Origin: Proteobacteria bacterium ST_bin16
GTDB lineage: Bacteria; Pseudomonadota; Gammaproteobacteria; Burkholderiales; Nitrosomonadaceae
Length of the DNA stretch: 47,134 bases
Assembly: GCA_002083595.1 (NCBI GenBank)
Contig: MSXT01000008.1
Span: 1 to 47,134 of the forward strand
Direction of reading: 5' to 3'
Positions 7,642 through 15,929 of the stretch are shown here, one piece after another. The translations under genes and the position numbers were made by a program. Under the pieces are notes generated by a model. The model did no database searches. It was not told the origin of the DNA and was given only the letters and a program-made list of their open reading frames with translations. Each line of letters starts with the position of its first letter. Position 1 is the stretch's first letter.

Positions 7642-8826
7642 TCACAAACCGGCGTGCAGTCCCGGGATGCCGATGCGCTGGATGCGGATGGCGTTGTTGC
7701 CTTCTTCGTACGCGAGCAAGCGGCCTTCCTGCTGCCACAGGCGGAACGCCAGCGAATAGGCGAGCACCCGGATCGGGTAGTCGCGTGGCAGCGTTTGCAG
7801 ATACGGTTGGATCGTGGTGAAATCGGTCGCGCCGTATTGTTGCATGATAAAGCGCAAGCCGCCGTTTGCGGGGCCGATGTTGTAGGCCAGCAATCCGAGA
7901 AAAAGATCATTTTTCATTTCCGCCAGGTAATGCTTGAAGGTGGCGGCGGCGACAAAGGCGTTGTGGCGGGGATTGTCCAGCACAATTTTTTCCACATTGA
8001 GCCGCCGCCGTGCTTGCGCAATGACGGCTTCCGGGACGCGGGTGATCTGAAACAATCCGCGTCCGCCGTCGTGGCTGTCGCGCGGAATAAAAGACGATTC
8101 GGTTGCGGCGATGCCGTGCAGCAGATCTGCGTCGATATCGAAAGACCGGGCTGCGTCATCGATTGCTTGCCGGTATTCTTGCGCGCGGTTAACCATTTTA
8201 TGCAATTGCGCGGAATCGTGGCGGCGGTAAGCCGCGTAAACCTGATGCGAAATCGTCCCGCGTCCCGCTTCTTCCTTGCCGCCGACCAAGGTGCGGAAAT
8301 TACCGTAAGCCAGTGAGAACTGGTCGTGTGTAACGAGCCAGCCGGTCAGCAGAGCGAGCGACAAAGACAATACAGGCATGAAAAATTCCGAATAGCGCCG
8401 CAACCACTGTCGCAGCTTCCACCAGCCGAGCAGAAAAACACTGGCGGCCAATATCAACACCAACACACCAGCGGTGAACGGCAGCAAATGACCGAAAAAA
8501 CTGGTGCCCGAGAACTGGCCCGCGGAGTAGCCGAGCAGCAGGATGATGGCGCAAACTGCGGCGCTGCTTAAACCGAGGATTTCGATACCGGTCAGTAGTA
8601 ATGTCTGCTGGAATTTACCAGGTTGGTTTCTTTGGGGGCGCTTTCTGGGCGGTTTGCCAGGGTCATTGCTATTACGCGCAGCGGCGGTGCGTCTGCGCTT
8701 CGGTCTGGGTTTTGCGTTAGCGGGCCCGGGGTTGTTGGTGCGGGTAGTTTTATCCATTGGAATGGGGGCTGAACGAAATGCACCGCATGGGGCAATGGCT
8801 GGGATGAATTGGGTTACTGATGGCAT
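7642..8826 (-). CDS. Membrane-anchored lytic transglycosylase (SLT/goose-lysozyme fold)
   Basis: The 394-residue protein has a basic Pro/Arg-rich N-terminal tail (about 30-70), three membrane helices (about 75-100, 112-135, 148-166) and a C-terminal periplasmic SLT domain. The catalytic acid is predicted as Glu243 in IAATESSF, followed by family motifs GRGLFQIT and LLAYNIGPANGG. Lytic transglycosylases cleave the MurNAc-GlcNAc bond of peptidoglycan with formation of 1,6-anhydroMurNAc. The start is uncertain: ATG 8826 and ATG 8757 (MDKTTRTNN) are both possible and neither has a good ribosome site. It follows the haem A synthase gene by 42 bases on the same strand. The three-helix anchor and long basic tail are unusual for the family, which is usually lipidated or secreted. 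Confidence 0.85.
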   Translation of the reverse strand: MPSVTQFIPAIAPCGAFRSAPIPMDKTTRTNNPGPANAKPRPKRRRTAAARNSNDPGKPPRKRPQRNQPGKFQQTLLLTGIEILGLSSAAVCAIILLLGYSAGQFSGTSFFGHLLPFTAGVLVLILAASVFLLGWWKLRQWLRRYSEFFMPVLSLSLALLTGWLVTHDQFSLAYGNFRTLVGGKEEAGRGTISHQVYAAYRRHDSAQLHKMVNRAQEYRQAIDDAARSFDIDADLLHGIAATESSFIPRDSHDGGRGLFQITRVPEAVIAQARRRLNVEKIVLDNPRHNAFVAAATFKHYLAEMKNDLFLGLLAYNIGPANGGLRFIMQQYGATDFTTIQPYLQTLPRDYPIRVLAYSLAFRLWQQEGRLLAYEEGNNAIRIQRIGIPGLHAGL

Positions 8827-8868
8827 CGCCCCGTTACAGGAGCGGGACGATGCAGCTTCCGCGAATGA

Positions 8869-9882
8869 CTACCGTAACCGGTGGCTCACCCATAGGGATG
8901 CGGCAAACAGCAGCACTGCTCCGCCTTGGTGCGATGCGCCTAATGGAATCGGCACCGCATGGAGCAGCGTTGCGATGCCTAAGCTGATTTGTATCGCCAG
9001 CATCAGCAGGAAAAGGTTGCATGCCAGGCGTGTGGTGCCTTGCAGTTCTACGGTGCGTGATTTGAGCCAGAAAATCGGCACGGAGAAGGCCAGTATCCAA
9101 GCGATCAAGCGATGATCGAATTGCACCGTGGTGATGTTATCGAAAAAATTGCGGTACCACGGTTCGAGGATAAAAAGATCGGGTGGAATCACATGCCCGT
9201 TCATCAGCGGGAAAGTGTTGTAGGCCAAGCCTGCGCGAATACCGGCCACGAAACCGCCGGATAACACCATGATAAAAATCAATGAAGAGAGACTGAAGGA
9301 AAAACGCCGCAGGCCTTGCAATTTTTCATTGGCCGGGGAATATTCGCGGTGCGGCGACAGCAATCCCAACGCGACCCAGAACATCGCGGCGAAAATGACA
9401 AAAGCCAATCCCAAGTGCGCAGTCAGGCGGTATTGGCTGACATGCGGGTCATTGACCAAACCGCTCATGACCATATACCAGCCCATGAATCCTTGCAGGC
9501 CACCCAATACGAATATCCCCGCGAGTTTGATACCCAGCGGCCGGTCAATTTGCTTTCTCAGCAGAAAGTAAACAAACGGCACAAAAAATACCAGGCCGAT
9601 CAACCGGCCGAGTACGCGGTGGAAGTATTCCCACCAGAAAATACTTTTGAATTCATCGACGCTCATGCCTTTATTGACTTGCTGATACTGCGGCGTGGCG
9701 CGGTATTTTTCCAGCAACACATCCCAGTCTTGCTGCGTGATGGGCGGCATGGTGCCGACAATCGGCTGCCATTCGACAATGGAAAGCCCTGAGTCGGTCA
9801 AGCGCGTAACACCGCCGACCACTATCATGGCGAATACCAGGGCACAACAAATTAATAACCAGATCGCAATAGGTTTTTGCAT
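8869..9882 (-). CDS. ctaA: Haem A synthase, Cox15/CtaA family
   Basis: The 337-residue polytopic inner-membrane protein oxidises the C8 methyl group of haem O to the formyl group of haem A, the cofactor of aa3-type cytochrome oxidase. Eight membrane helices are predicted. The four family histidines are visible in EYFHRVLGR, YRLTAHLGL, VQFDHRLIAW and GASHQGGAVLL. The N-terminal signature GGVTRLTDSGLSIVEWQPI and the length fit the longer Cox15-like class found in alphaproteobacteria and mitochondria, rather than the shorter Bacillus CtaA. Other assembly genes (cox11, ctaB) are not nearby. It lies between smpB and the transglycosylase on the same strand, without evident functional links. Confidence 0.93.
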   Translation of the reverse strand: MQKPIAIWLLICCALVFAMIVVGGVTRLTDSGLSIVEWQPIVGTMPPITQQDWDVLLEKYRATPQYQQVNKGMSVDEFKSIFWWEYFHRVLGRLIGLVFFVPFVYFLLRKQIDRPLGIKLAGIFVLGGLQGFMGWYMVMSGLVNDPHVSQYRLTAHLGLAFVIFAAMFWVALGLLSPHREYSPANEKLQGLRRFSFSLSSLIFIMVLSGGFVAGIRAGLAYNTFPLMNGHVIPPDLFILEPWYRNFFDNITTVQFDHRLIAWILAFSVPIFWLKSRTVELQGTTRLACNLFLLMLAIQISLGIATLLHAVPIPLGASHQGGAVLLFAASLWVSHRLR

Positions 9883-9938
9883 AATCGTAAAAATTTAAAT
9901 TATTTTTGAAATTGAATGGATACTCGGTATTGCTTGCT

Positions 9939-10382
9939 TTATTTGTCGCGCATCAAGCGTTGCTTGGTACGTTCCCATTCCTTTTGTTTCTCGGATTCGC
10001 GCTTGTCGTGTTGTTTCTTGCCTTTGGCCAAGCCGATTTCCAGTTTGATCCTGCCTGCTTTATAGTGCATATCGAGGGGAACCAGCGTGTATCCGGCGCG
10101 TTCGACTTTGCCGATGAGCCGTTTGATTTCTTCCGCGTGCAATAACAATTTGCGGGTTCTGACCGGATCGGGATTGATGTGCGTTGAAGCTGTCTTGAGC
10201 GGACTGATATGACTGCCAATTAAGTACAGTGCGCCGTTGCTGACAATAACATAAGCTTCTTTCAACTGAACCCGGCCATCGCGAATGGCTTTGACTTCCC
10301 ATCCCTCCAGCACCATGCCCGTCTCGTACTTTTCTTCGATAAAATAATCGTGAAAGGCTTTTTTATTTTGTACTATACTCAT
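9939..10382 (-). CDS. smpB: SmpB, tmRNA-binding protein
   Basis: The 147-residue protein has the normal length for SmpB, which binds tmRNA (SsrA) and delivers it to stalled ribosomes for trans-translation. The oligonucleotide-binding-fold core is recognisable from NKKAFHDYFIEEKYETG, GWEVKAIRDGRVQLKE and the IGSHISP segment. The basic C-terminal tail (KKQHDKRESEKQKEWERTKQRLMRDK) is the part that enters the mRNA channel. It is divergent from ratA with 88 bases between them, a common arrangement in proteobacteria. No tmRNA gene is seen in the window. Confidence 0.97.
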   Translation of the reverse strand: MSIVQNKKAFHDYFIEEKYETGMVLEGWEVKAIRDGRVQLKEAYVIVSNGALYLIGSHISPLKTASTHINPDPVRTRKLLLHAEEIKRLIGKVERAGYTLVPLDMHYKAGRIKLEIGLAKGKKQHDKRESEKQKEWERTKQRLMRDK

Positions 10383-10470
10383 GCAGGTATGAAATGGGTG
10401 GAAATCACTAGATTTCGTGTATTTTATCAGTTTTTCAGTATTACCTCATGATGCGGGGTGATTTACTTTT

Positions 10471-10908
10471 ATGGCAGAAATAGAAAAATCAGTTTTGGTT
10501 GAATACTCGGCAAGTCAAATGTTCGCATTGGTCGATGATGTGGCGAAATATCCTGAATTTCTCCCATGGTGCGGCGGTACCTCCGTCGATCCGCAAGACG
10601 AAGTGACGACGCATGCCACCGTCAAGATCGACTATCACCATATTCAGCACAGTTTTACTACCAAGAACAAACGCTTTCCGCCGGATTTGATCGAGATGAG
10701 TTTGCTCGATGGTCCATTTGAACACTTGGACGGTTACTGGCAATTTATCCCGTTATCGGATAGCGCGTGCAAAATCAAATTCCGCTTGCATTACACCTTC
10801 TCGCACAGGATTCTTGAAAAACTGGTCGGACCGGTATTTCATATGATTGCCAACAGTTTCGTGGAACATTTCATCGAGCGGGCGGAAGTGATTTACGGCA
10901 AGCGGTGA
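10471..10908 (+). CDS. ratA: RatA/Coq10-family START-like protein
   Basis: The 145-residue single-domain protein of the polyketide cyclase / START-like superfamily belongs to the RatA (YfjG) / Coq10 family. E. coli RatA was reported to bind the 50S subunit and block 70S association, and the Coq10 branch binds ubiquinone. Family motifs are MFALVDDVAKYPEFLPWC near the N-terminus, FKHLDGYW-like LDGPFEHLDGYWQF, and the amphipathic C-terminal helix MIANSFVEHFIERAEVIYG. The stop overlaps the rnfH start by four bases (GTGA), so the two are coupled. Which of the reported activities applies here cannot be told from sequence. Confidence 0.92.
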   Translation: MAEIEKSVLVEYSASQMFALVDDVAKYPEFLPWCGGTSVDPQDEVTTHATVKIDYHHIQHSFTTKNKRFPPDLIEMSLLDGPFEHLDGYWQFIPLSDSACKIKFRLHYTFSHRILEKLVGPVFHMIANSFVEHFIERAEVIYGKR

Positions 10909-11192
10909 CGCCGCCGATGCAAATTGAAGTCGTCTACGCACTCCCGCATGTTCAAGTGCTGAAGAAACTCGATGTGCCGGTGGATTGCACGGTTGAGCAA
11001 GCGATACGGTGTTCCGGCATTTTGGATCAATTTCCGGAAATCGATCTGGCAAAAAGCAAACTGGGTATTTTCGGTAAATTGACCCAATTGCAAGCCGTGC
11101 TGGAGCTGCATGACAGAATTGAAATTTACCGGCCTTTGATCATCGATCCGAAAGAAGCGAGAAGATTACGCGCCAAGAAAAATAACCGCTGA
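10905..11192 (+). CDS. rnfH: RnfH (RatB) family ubiquitin-like-fold protein
   Basis: The 95-residue protein of the RnfH family has a predicted beta-grasp fold. It shows MQIEVVYALPHVQVLKKLDVP at the N-terminus and the family segment IDLAKSKLGIFGKLTQL...DRIEIYRPLIIDPKEARR. The function is not established. It was named from rnf operons but is usually found beside ratA and smpB, as here. The start is taken as GTG 10905, which overlaps the ratA stop. ATG 10917 is an alternative that would remove four residues. The basic C-terminal tail RLRAKKNNR is typical. Confidence 0.9.
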   Translation: MTPPMQIEVVYALPHVQVLKKLDVPVDCTVEQAIRCSGILDQFPEIDLAKSKLGIFGKLTQLQAVLELHDRIEIYRPLIIDPKEARRLRAKKNNR

Positions 11193-11223
11193 CTTTCCCT
11201 AGCTCAATTTCAAGGGAGTAAAA

Positions 11224-12489
11224 ATGATCCGCGCTGTATTAATACTGCTTGCAACGTGCCTGCTACTTTCCCTTTCCGCTTGCGCGACCAAAAAACCGGA
11301 AAAGAAAACGCCTGATGCGGAAGACCGCACAAAAATCCTAACACCCTTTGAGCAACTGTCGCTCAAGTCCGACGCAAAAACGGTATTTGAAGATCAGGGC
11401 AAATTCATTCTGCTTGAAGGGAAAAAATGCATGCAGCGTGATAACGGGGCGGAACCGGTAACCCTGCTACAGTGGATTGAAATGCCGGATTACGTCGATA
11501 GCGGCACGGTCGTGTTAAATGGCTGGGATTTGCGCTATCTGAACCAGGATCGCGAAGTCAACTCGATGCGGGCCGATATTACGCACAGCAAACTGGTTAA
11601 AAACACCGGTTCCACAGTTCTGGTATTTGAGGCAAAAGGCACGCTGGAAGATCAGAGTCGCAAGGACGCTTTTGAATTTTGCGTGTTTTATGCTGCATTG
11701 GGTTACCATTCCACGGCAATTGACGCCACGATAGAAGAAGATCACAACGGTATCGAATCTTCGGTCGTGCAGCTTGCAAATCAAGGTGCGGTAGCCACAT
11801 TGGAAAATACCGGCCAAAAAGGCATGTTAAGAAAATACGATGCGGTTGCCATCATCCCGCGCGGATTTGATTTCCAATATGCCGATACCTTTGAATGCGA
11901 ATGGCGGCTGTGGCCGTGCCAATGGTCGGATCGCGTGGATTATCGCCTGTTGCAAGTGGCTTACAATTTATCGCAAGCCAGTGCAGCACCCAGTCTCGGC
12001 GGTACCCCGCACTGGGTGACGCAGACCCTTTTCAAGGATAACAACACGCACACGCACCGCATCAAAACCCGTGCCGCCCAGATCCGCGGCCGTAGCGTCA
12101 AACTGCACGGAGATTTCCTGGCGCTGAATCCCCGTAGCGGAAAAGCGGACACCTGCCGCAAAAGCGTCGACGGTGTGGTGCGCACCCAGACGGTTCGTAT
12201 CAATGAGCTGCCTTACGACTATGCCATCCCGATGTTGACCGGCTGGGAGCTTGTCAACGAATGCGAACATCAACGGGTACAACGGGTAGGCATCTGGATT
12301 CACGACATCCGCTTCGATCCGCGAGCAGGCTACCTGGAATACAAAGTATCCTCCATCCTGCGCGACCAGGACGGCGCGCCCAGTTTCAACAGCGCGCACC
12401 GCATCACCGTGTTGGGGCTCAACCGGTCGTCGTCTTTGGAAAAGAAACGAGCACCTAAGTTTAAATTGAAGCTCAGGGAAGATAGATAG
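11224..12489 (+). CDS. Predicted lipoprotein of unknown function
   Basis: I do not recognise this 421-residue protein. It has a lipoprotein signal peptide with the lipobox LSLSAC (Cys20), so it should be anchored in the outer or inner membrane facing the periplasm. The Lys/Glu/Asp-rich stretch after the lipobox (about 23-36) looks like a flexible tether. The rest appears globular and mostly beta-strand, with no membrane helix after the signal. Cysteines at CMQR, EFCVF, FECEW, WPCQW, DTCRK and NECEH could form disulfides. It follows rnfH by 31 bases with a good ribosome site (AAGGGAG), so it may be co-transcribed. No catalytic motif is evident. Confidence 0.8.
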   Translation: MIRAVLILLATCLLLSLSACATKKPEKKTPDAEDRTKILTPFEQLSLKSDAKTVFEDQGKFILLEGKKCMQRDNGAEPVTLLQWIEMPDYVDSGTVVLNGWDLRYLNQDREVNSMRADITHSKLVKNTGSTVLVFEAKGTLEDQSRKDAFEFCVFYAALGYHSTAIDATIEEDHNGIESSVVQLANQGAVATLENTGQKGMLRKYDAVAIIPRGFDFQYADTFECEWRLWPCQWSDRVDYRLLQVAYNLSQASAAPSLGGTPHWVTQTLFKDNNTHTHRIKTRAAQIRGRSVKLHGDFLALNPRSGKADTCRKSVDGVVRTQTVRINELPYDYAIPMLTGWELVNECEHQRVQRVGIWIHDIRFDPRAGYLEYKVSSILRDQDGAPSFNSAHRITVLGLNRSSSLEKKRAPKFKLKLREDR

Positions 12490-12546
12490 ATTGCCAGTGC
12501 TATCAGCCAGTTATAGGGTTTTTGTTATCCGATTATTTCTACTGTC

Positions 12547-12723
12547 CTAGCTGACCCGATTTTTCGGTACCTTCGGCGCATCCTCACCGATCATCGCCGG
12601 TTTGCCGTCCCGCCACATCACTGTGTACTGGCCCAGGCGGAGTTTCTTTTCAAGCGCATCAGTTACGGCTTTTTGTAGCGAATCCAGGATTATCTGATCT
12701 TCTTTGGAAAGTGTTGTTTTCAG
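12547..12723 (-). CDS. Small conserved-looking protein, probable CTG start
   Basis: The reading frame has no ATG or GTG start. It could open at TTG 12807, directly abutting the upstream stop, but I prefer CTG 12723, which has AAGGA five bases ahead and gives a 58-residue protein beginning before KTTLSKEDQ. The remainder (LQKAVTDALEKKLRLGQYTVMW, then GKPAMIGEDAP) resembles short soluble proteins I associate with nitrifier genomes: an amphipathic helix followed by a beta-hairpin with a QY-V-W pattern. The function is unknown. It lies downstream of the secreted 161-residue gene on the same strand. Confidence 0.5.
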   Translation of the reverse strand: MKTTLSKEDQIILDSLQKAVTDALEKKLRLGQYTVMWRDGKPAMIGEDAPKVPKNRVS

Positions 12724-12807
12724 AGTGATCCTTATTCCTTGAAGCTTTTGAAGAAGTGAAATAATACAAACAGACGCGTCCGAGTAGAGCGTCGAGCTTA
12801 TTAGCAA

Positions 12808-13293
12808 TTACTTACATTGCTCCCCTTCAACTTGATGCAGCAATTGTTCTGCTATGTGCCCGTAACGTGCATTTTCCATGGCTTGCTTGAGCGCTTTGAC
12901 AATGGGTTCCGGTTCTGTCAGCGGACAATAGTGCGTAATGAGCACAGCTATTTCTTGCTTTGATAGTCCCAACAATCCTTCAAAAAAACACGGACTGTTC
13001 TTGATCAGAATTTCCTCGGTATCGGAGACAAGACCCTCGGCCATTTCTCCGTCGGTGCTGCCGGACCACAGGCGCAAGAAAAGCGTGACATCGTTGAAAT
13101 TTTCGCACTTCTTGGCCTTGGCTGCGGTGTGATGGTAAATTTTCCACCATTGCTCAGAATCTTCTTGATACACCTGCTGTGAATTTTTTACTAGGCATTC
13201 ATAATCTGAAACTTCCAGGCATGTGCTGGATGCTGGGAAGGCGGGAATTGGCTGGATTAGAAGAATCAAGAGAAAATAGTAAAGGAATCGCAT
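12808..13293 (-). CDS. Secreted or periplasmic protein of unknown function
   Basis: I do not recognise this 161-residue protein. It begins with a classical signal peptide (MRFLYYFLLILLIQPIPAFPA). The mature part is helical and acidic with six cysteines (STCLE, YECLV, KKCEN, SPCFF, HYCPL, EQCK), consistent with a disulfide-stabilised periplasmic protein. It starts 72 bases after the stop of the RloC-like gene on the same strand and could be a downstream cistron. A direct role with a cytoplasmic tRNase would be hard to explain, so adjacency may be accidental. Confidence 0.65.
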   Translation of the reverse strand: MRFLYYFLLILLIQPIPAFPASSTCLEVSDYECLVKNSQQVYQEDSEQWWKIYHHTAAKAKKCENFNDVTLFLRLWSGSTDGEMAEGLVSDTEEILIKNSPCFFEGLLGLSKQEIAVLITHYCPLTEPEPIVKALKQAMENARYGHIAEQLLHQVEGEQCK

Positions 13294-13365
13294 GAGGTTA
13301 GCATCCCGATTCAGCGACGGGCTTTTCGCTGCTTCCGGTTGTTAAGCGATGATTAATAGTTTGTC

Positions 13366-15597
13366 TCATGCCGTCGCAGCTATAGATGCATCCTCCACAA
13401 AGGCATCGCTCATCATCATTTTGTAATGCGCACTATGTCCTGATTTGTCGAAAATCGCTCTGAAGACCTTCAGATAGGATTCCACCATTGTGTTATCAAT
13501 TGAGACATACAAATCGTCGTGTGCGTAATGCGATCCGTCGTGCACCCATGAGCAGAGCGATTTGCAAATGATCCTCTCTTTACCTTCAAACATCGCACAG
13601 AGCTGGTCGAATTCAATGCCACCTAGAATTTTGAAGTAGTTTTCCAAAATGCGTCGCAGCGTGTTTTGAATGGCAAGATTGGAACGTTCAGGTTTACGAA
13701 CCTCGGCCCACAGCAACTCGTAAGATGTTTTGATTGGATTGGTCGGGTGCTTGTCGAGCTTCGACACCAGTCCGGGCTTTCGCACGATCCAATACGTCCT
13801 TTCTTTTGGTGATACGCCCTTTTGCTTTGGGGAGTAAGTCACTTCCTTGTGGAAGTAGACGTTATGCGTGAGCACGAAGATCTGTTTGATGTGTCCGGTT
13901 CCAGCCCGCACCTCATCGAATAGTCCTTTTATGAGACTGCTGACGATAAAGAGGATGTCACTGTCGAGGCTCGAAACGGGGTCGTCGAAGACTACGATTC
14001 GGTCCGTGGACATCCCGACCTCTGACTCGCTACCCTTGAGCCGGTGGTAAAAGTACAGGAAGGTGACAAAGGTCTTCTCACCCTCGCTCAAAGTCGCCTT
14101 GGCATCTGAACCATCTGAGCGTACCAACTTGTAAGATGTTCCACCTGTCGCTTTTGCGAGTTTGAAGCCTTGGAAGCCAAACGACGATAGCAGAATGTTT
14201 ATACCATCAATCGTCGGCTGGACACTTGTGGTTTGTTTTTCCAGCTCACGAATCTCAGATGCCTTTTTCTCCTTATCCGTTATTGCCGTTGTAATCTCTG
14301 TCATCATTGCCGTGATGGCTTTTTCCAAGCCATCTTTCGCTTTCTTGAACGCAGCGAGATCGGTTTTTAGTTCCTCAAGAACGAATTTCCATATCTGTGC
14401 AGTCAGCGTTGTTTGCTCGGTCTCAAGGTTCGAGATCATTATGTTGTGTGCAGCAATTTGAGTGTTGGCCGCGTCAATCAGCCCCTCAATTGTCGTGCAG
14501 ATGCCGCTCAGTGACTCTAACTCAATCACCTGACTTGCTTCCTTCTTCTTTCCGGCAAGGCGCTGATTGTTCAGTGTGATTTTTGCGTCAAGTAATTCCT
14601 TCTCTGCTTTCAGTTTCTCGACATCAAGGAACTTAGAAGGTAATGCAATGATTCCGGCAAGTTGTTGCTGAATCCGGACCGCTTCAGTGACGTAGTTCGT
14701 TGTTAGGTCATCAATCGCCTTGCTATCCTTCACAAAAGTCTCGTCAAAATACTCGCTCAAGCTTTGCGCAAAAGCATCAGTCGTCTCTTGTTGACAGAAC
14801 GGACACGCGCCATCATTTACATCGTAGAATCCCCGGCCTTCTCGAACCCAGTCGCTGTTCCCGAGCCTCTTAATCATTGCAGCGATATCGACGTCTTCCT
14901 TGCCAATAACCCGCTTCTTCAGAATTGGGTCCGATTCATGTGCAAGAAGTTTGGTGATATCAATAACGGGAATTGATGCCTCTGTCGTGGGTATTGCCCC
15001 GAAAACACTTTCCGCTTTCTTCTCCAACTCTGCCAAGGTGAGGAGGATCGAGGTATTGGACGCGTACTCCTGAAGCACTTTGCTTTTGAATTTTTCCAAG
15101 CTGCTGCGATATCCCTTGAATCCGCCTTGCAGTCTCGCGTCATGCTTCTGTTTTTGCGCCCAACACTTATCCTTAAAACCCGCCTCTAGCGTCGCTAATT
15201 CTCCTTTCTTTCCACCATTTCCATCTGCGCTCTGCAATCTCTGAGTTAAATTTTCAATTTTAGTTGCCAGCGCGTCGAGTTCGCCTTTTGCTACTGAAAT
15301 TTTTGCGAGCGTATCGACTTGCTTTTCATCCAAGGTGAACACCCCTTTTAACTCTACCGATTGGTTGAAATTCGCCTCGACGAAATCATGGTTGTAAACC
15401 AGCGGCTGGAGTTTCGTCCCCGCTTTCCATGTGACGTTGCAGGTTGGGAACTTCATTTCATCCGCAATCACTCGGCTGATTGTTGTTTTCCCTGTGCCAT
15501 TTGAGCCGAAAAAGAAATTGAATTTAGAAAGCCCGTTGAGCTGCTCGGGCGTTTTGGCATAGGTTGCAACACTGGAAATGGTGATGGATTCAATCAT
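13366..15597 (-). CDS. RloC/PrrC-like AAA ATPase, candidate anticodon nuclease (phage defence)
   Basis: The 743-residue protein has the AAA_13 layout. Walker A is GSNGTGKT (31-38). Long coiled coils (about 100-200 and 290-460) flank CPFC (265-268), which resembles the zinc hook of RloC. The ABC signature is LSEGE (503-507), Walker B is VVFDDPVSSLD (535-545), and the switch His is in LTHN (577-578). The C-terminal segment TLRRILENYF (646-655) then WVHDGSHYAHDD (684-694) supplies Arg648, Glu652 and His686 or His690, matching the Arg-Glu-His nuclease triad of PrrC and RloC. Such enzymes cut tRNA at the wobble position when phage or DNA damage is sensed. No restriction-modification genes accompany it, unlike PrrC, which fits RloC. 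Substrate and trigger are inferred. Confidence 0.78.
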   Translation of the reverse strand: MIESITISSVATYAKTPEQLNGLSKFNFFFGSNGTGKTTISRVIADEMKFPTCNVTWKAGTKLQPLVYNHDFVEANFNQSVELKGVFTLDEKQVDTLAKISVAKGELDALATKIENLTQRLQSADGNGGKKGELATLEAGFKDKCWAQKQKHDARLQGGFKGYRSSLEKFKSKVLQEYASNTSILLTLAELEKKAESVFGAIPTTEASIPVIDITKLLAHESDPILKKRVIGKEDVDIAAMIKRLGNSDWVREGRGFYDVNDGACPFCQQETTDAFAQSLSEYFDETFVKDSKAIDDLTTNYVTEAVRIQQQLAGIIALPSKFLDVEKLKAEKELLDAKITLNNQRLAGKKKEASQVIELESLSGICTTIEGLIDAANTQIAAHNIMISNLETEQTTLTAQIWKFVLEELKTDLAAFKKAKDGLEKAITAMMTEITTAITDKEKKASEIRELEKQTTSVQPTIDGINILLSSFGFQGFKLAKATGGTSYKLVRSDGSDAKATLSEGEKTFVTFLYFYHRLKGSESEVGMSTDRIVVFDDPVSSLDSDILFIVSSLIKGLFDEVRAGTGHIKQIFVLTHNVYFHKEVTYSPKQKGVSPKERTYWIVRKPGLVSKLDKHPTNPIKTSYELLWAEVRKPERSNLAIQNTLRRILENYFKILGGIEFDQLCAMFEGKERIICKSLCSWVHDGSHYAHDDLYVSIDNTMVESYLKVFRAIFDKSGHSAHYKMMMSDAFVEDASIAATA

Positions 15598-15929
15598 GGA
15601 CTGCGTCTCCCTCGAGCTTGGTATTTGCTTCGCCTAACGTAATATATAAAACACTCTGTCCAATGATCTTGTCGATAATGTCTTATAAACACGGAGAAAA
15701 TCATCTATCAGCATGTATTTTTAGTGAATTAATAAATTTACTAAAGCAGCTGATATCAGAAAACATGGTTCAATGCGATCGGCTAAAAAATTGCAAGCAC
15801 GTTTGTTTAAACATGAAAAGACTAATCTTTCTATAAGGTAACACTCTATTATTTTTGCTGCCGAACTTCATCCGGCGACTCGGTTGCTGCTTCAGCAATT
15901 AAATTGATCCGAAATCAGCAATTAGACTG
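15598..15929. other. Intergenic stretch between the RloC-like and peptidase genes
   Basis: This is an AT-rich region of about 330 bases. It holds the promoter region of the RloC-like gene (minus). A plus-strand frame (ATG 15678 to 15836, about 52 codons) has no ribosome site and no recognisable similarity. I see no terminator hairpin or RNA gene. Confidence 0.4.

Noticed and set aside
7465..8316. 283-codon plus-strand frame opposite the NYN and transglycosylase genes
   Set aside because: It crosses two real genes on the other strand and its composition reflects their reverse complement. No domain is recognisable.
15618..15836. 72-codon plus-strand frame between the RloC-like and peptidase genes
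   Set aside because: It lacks a ribosome site and a plausible start. The region is AT-rich and no similarity is recognised, so I list the stretch only as intergenic.
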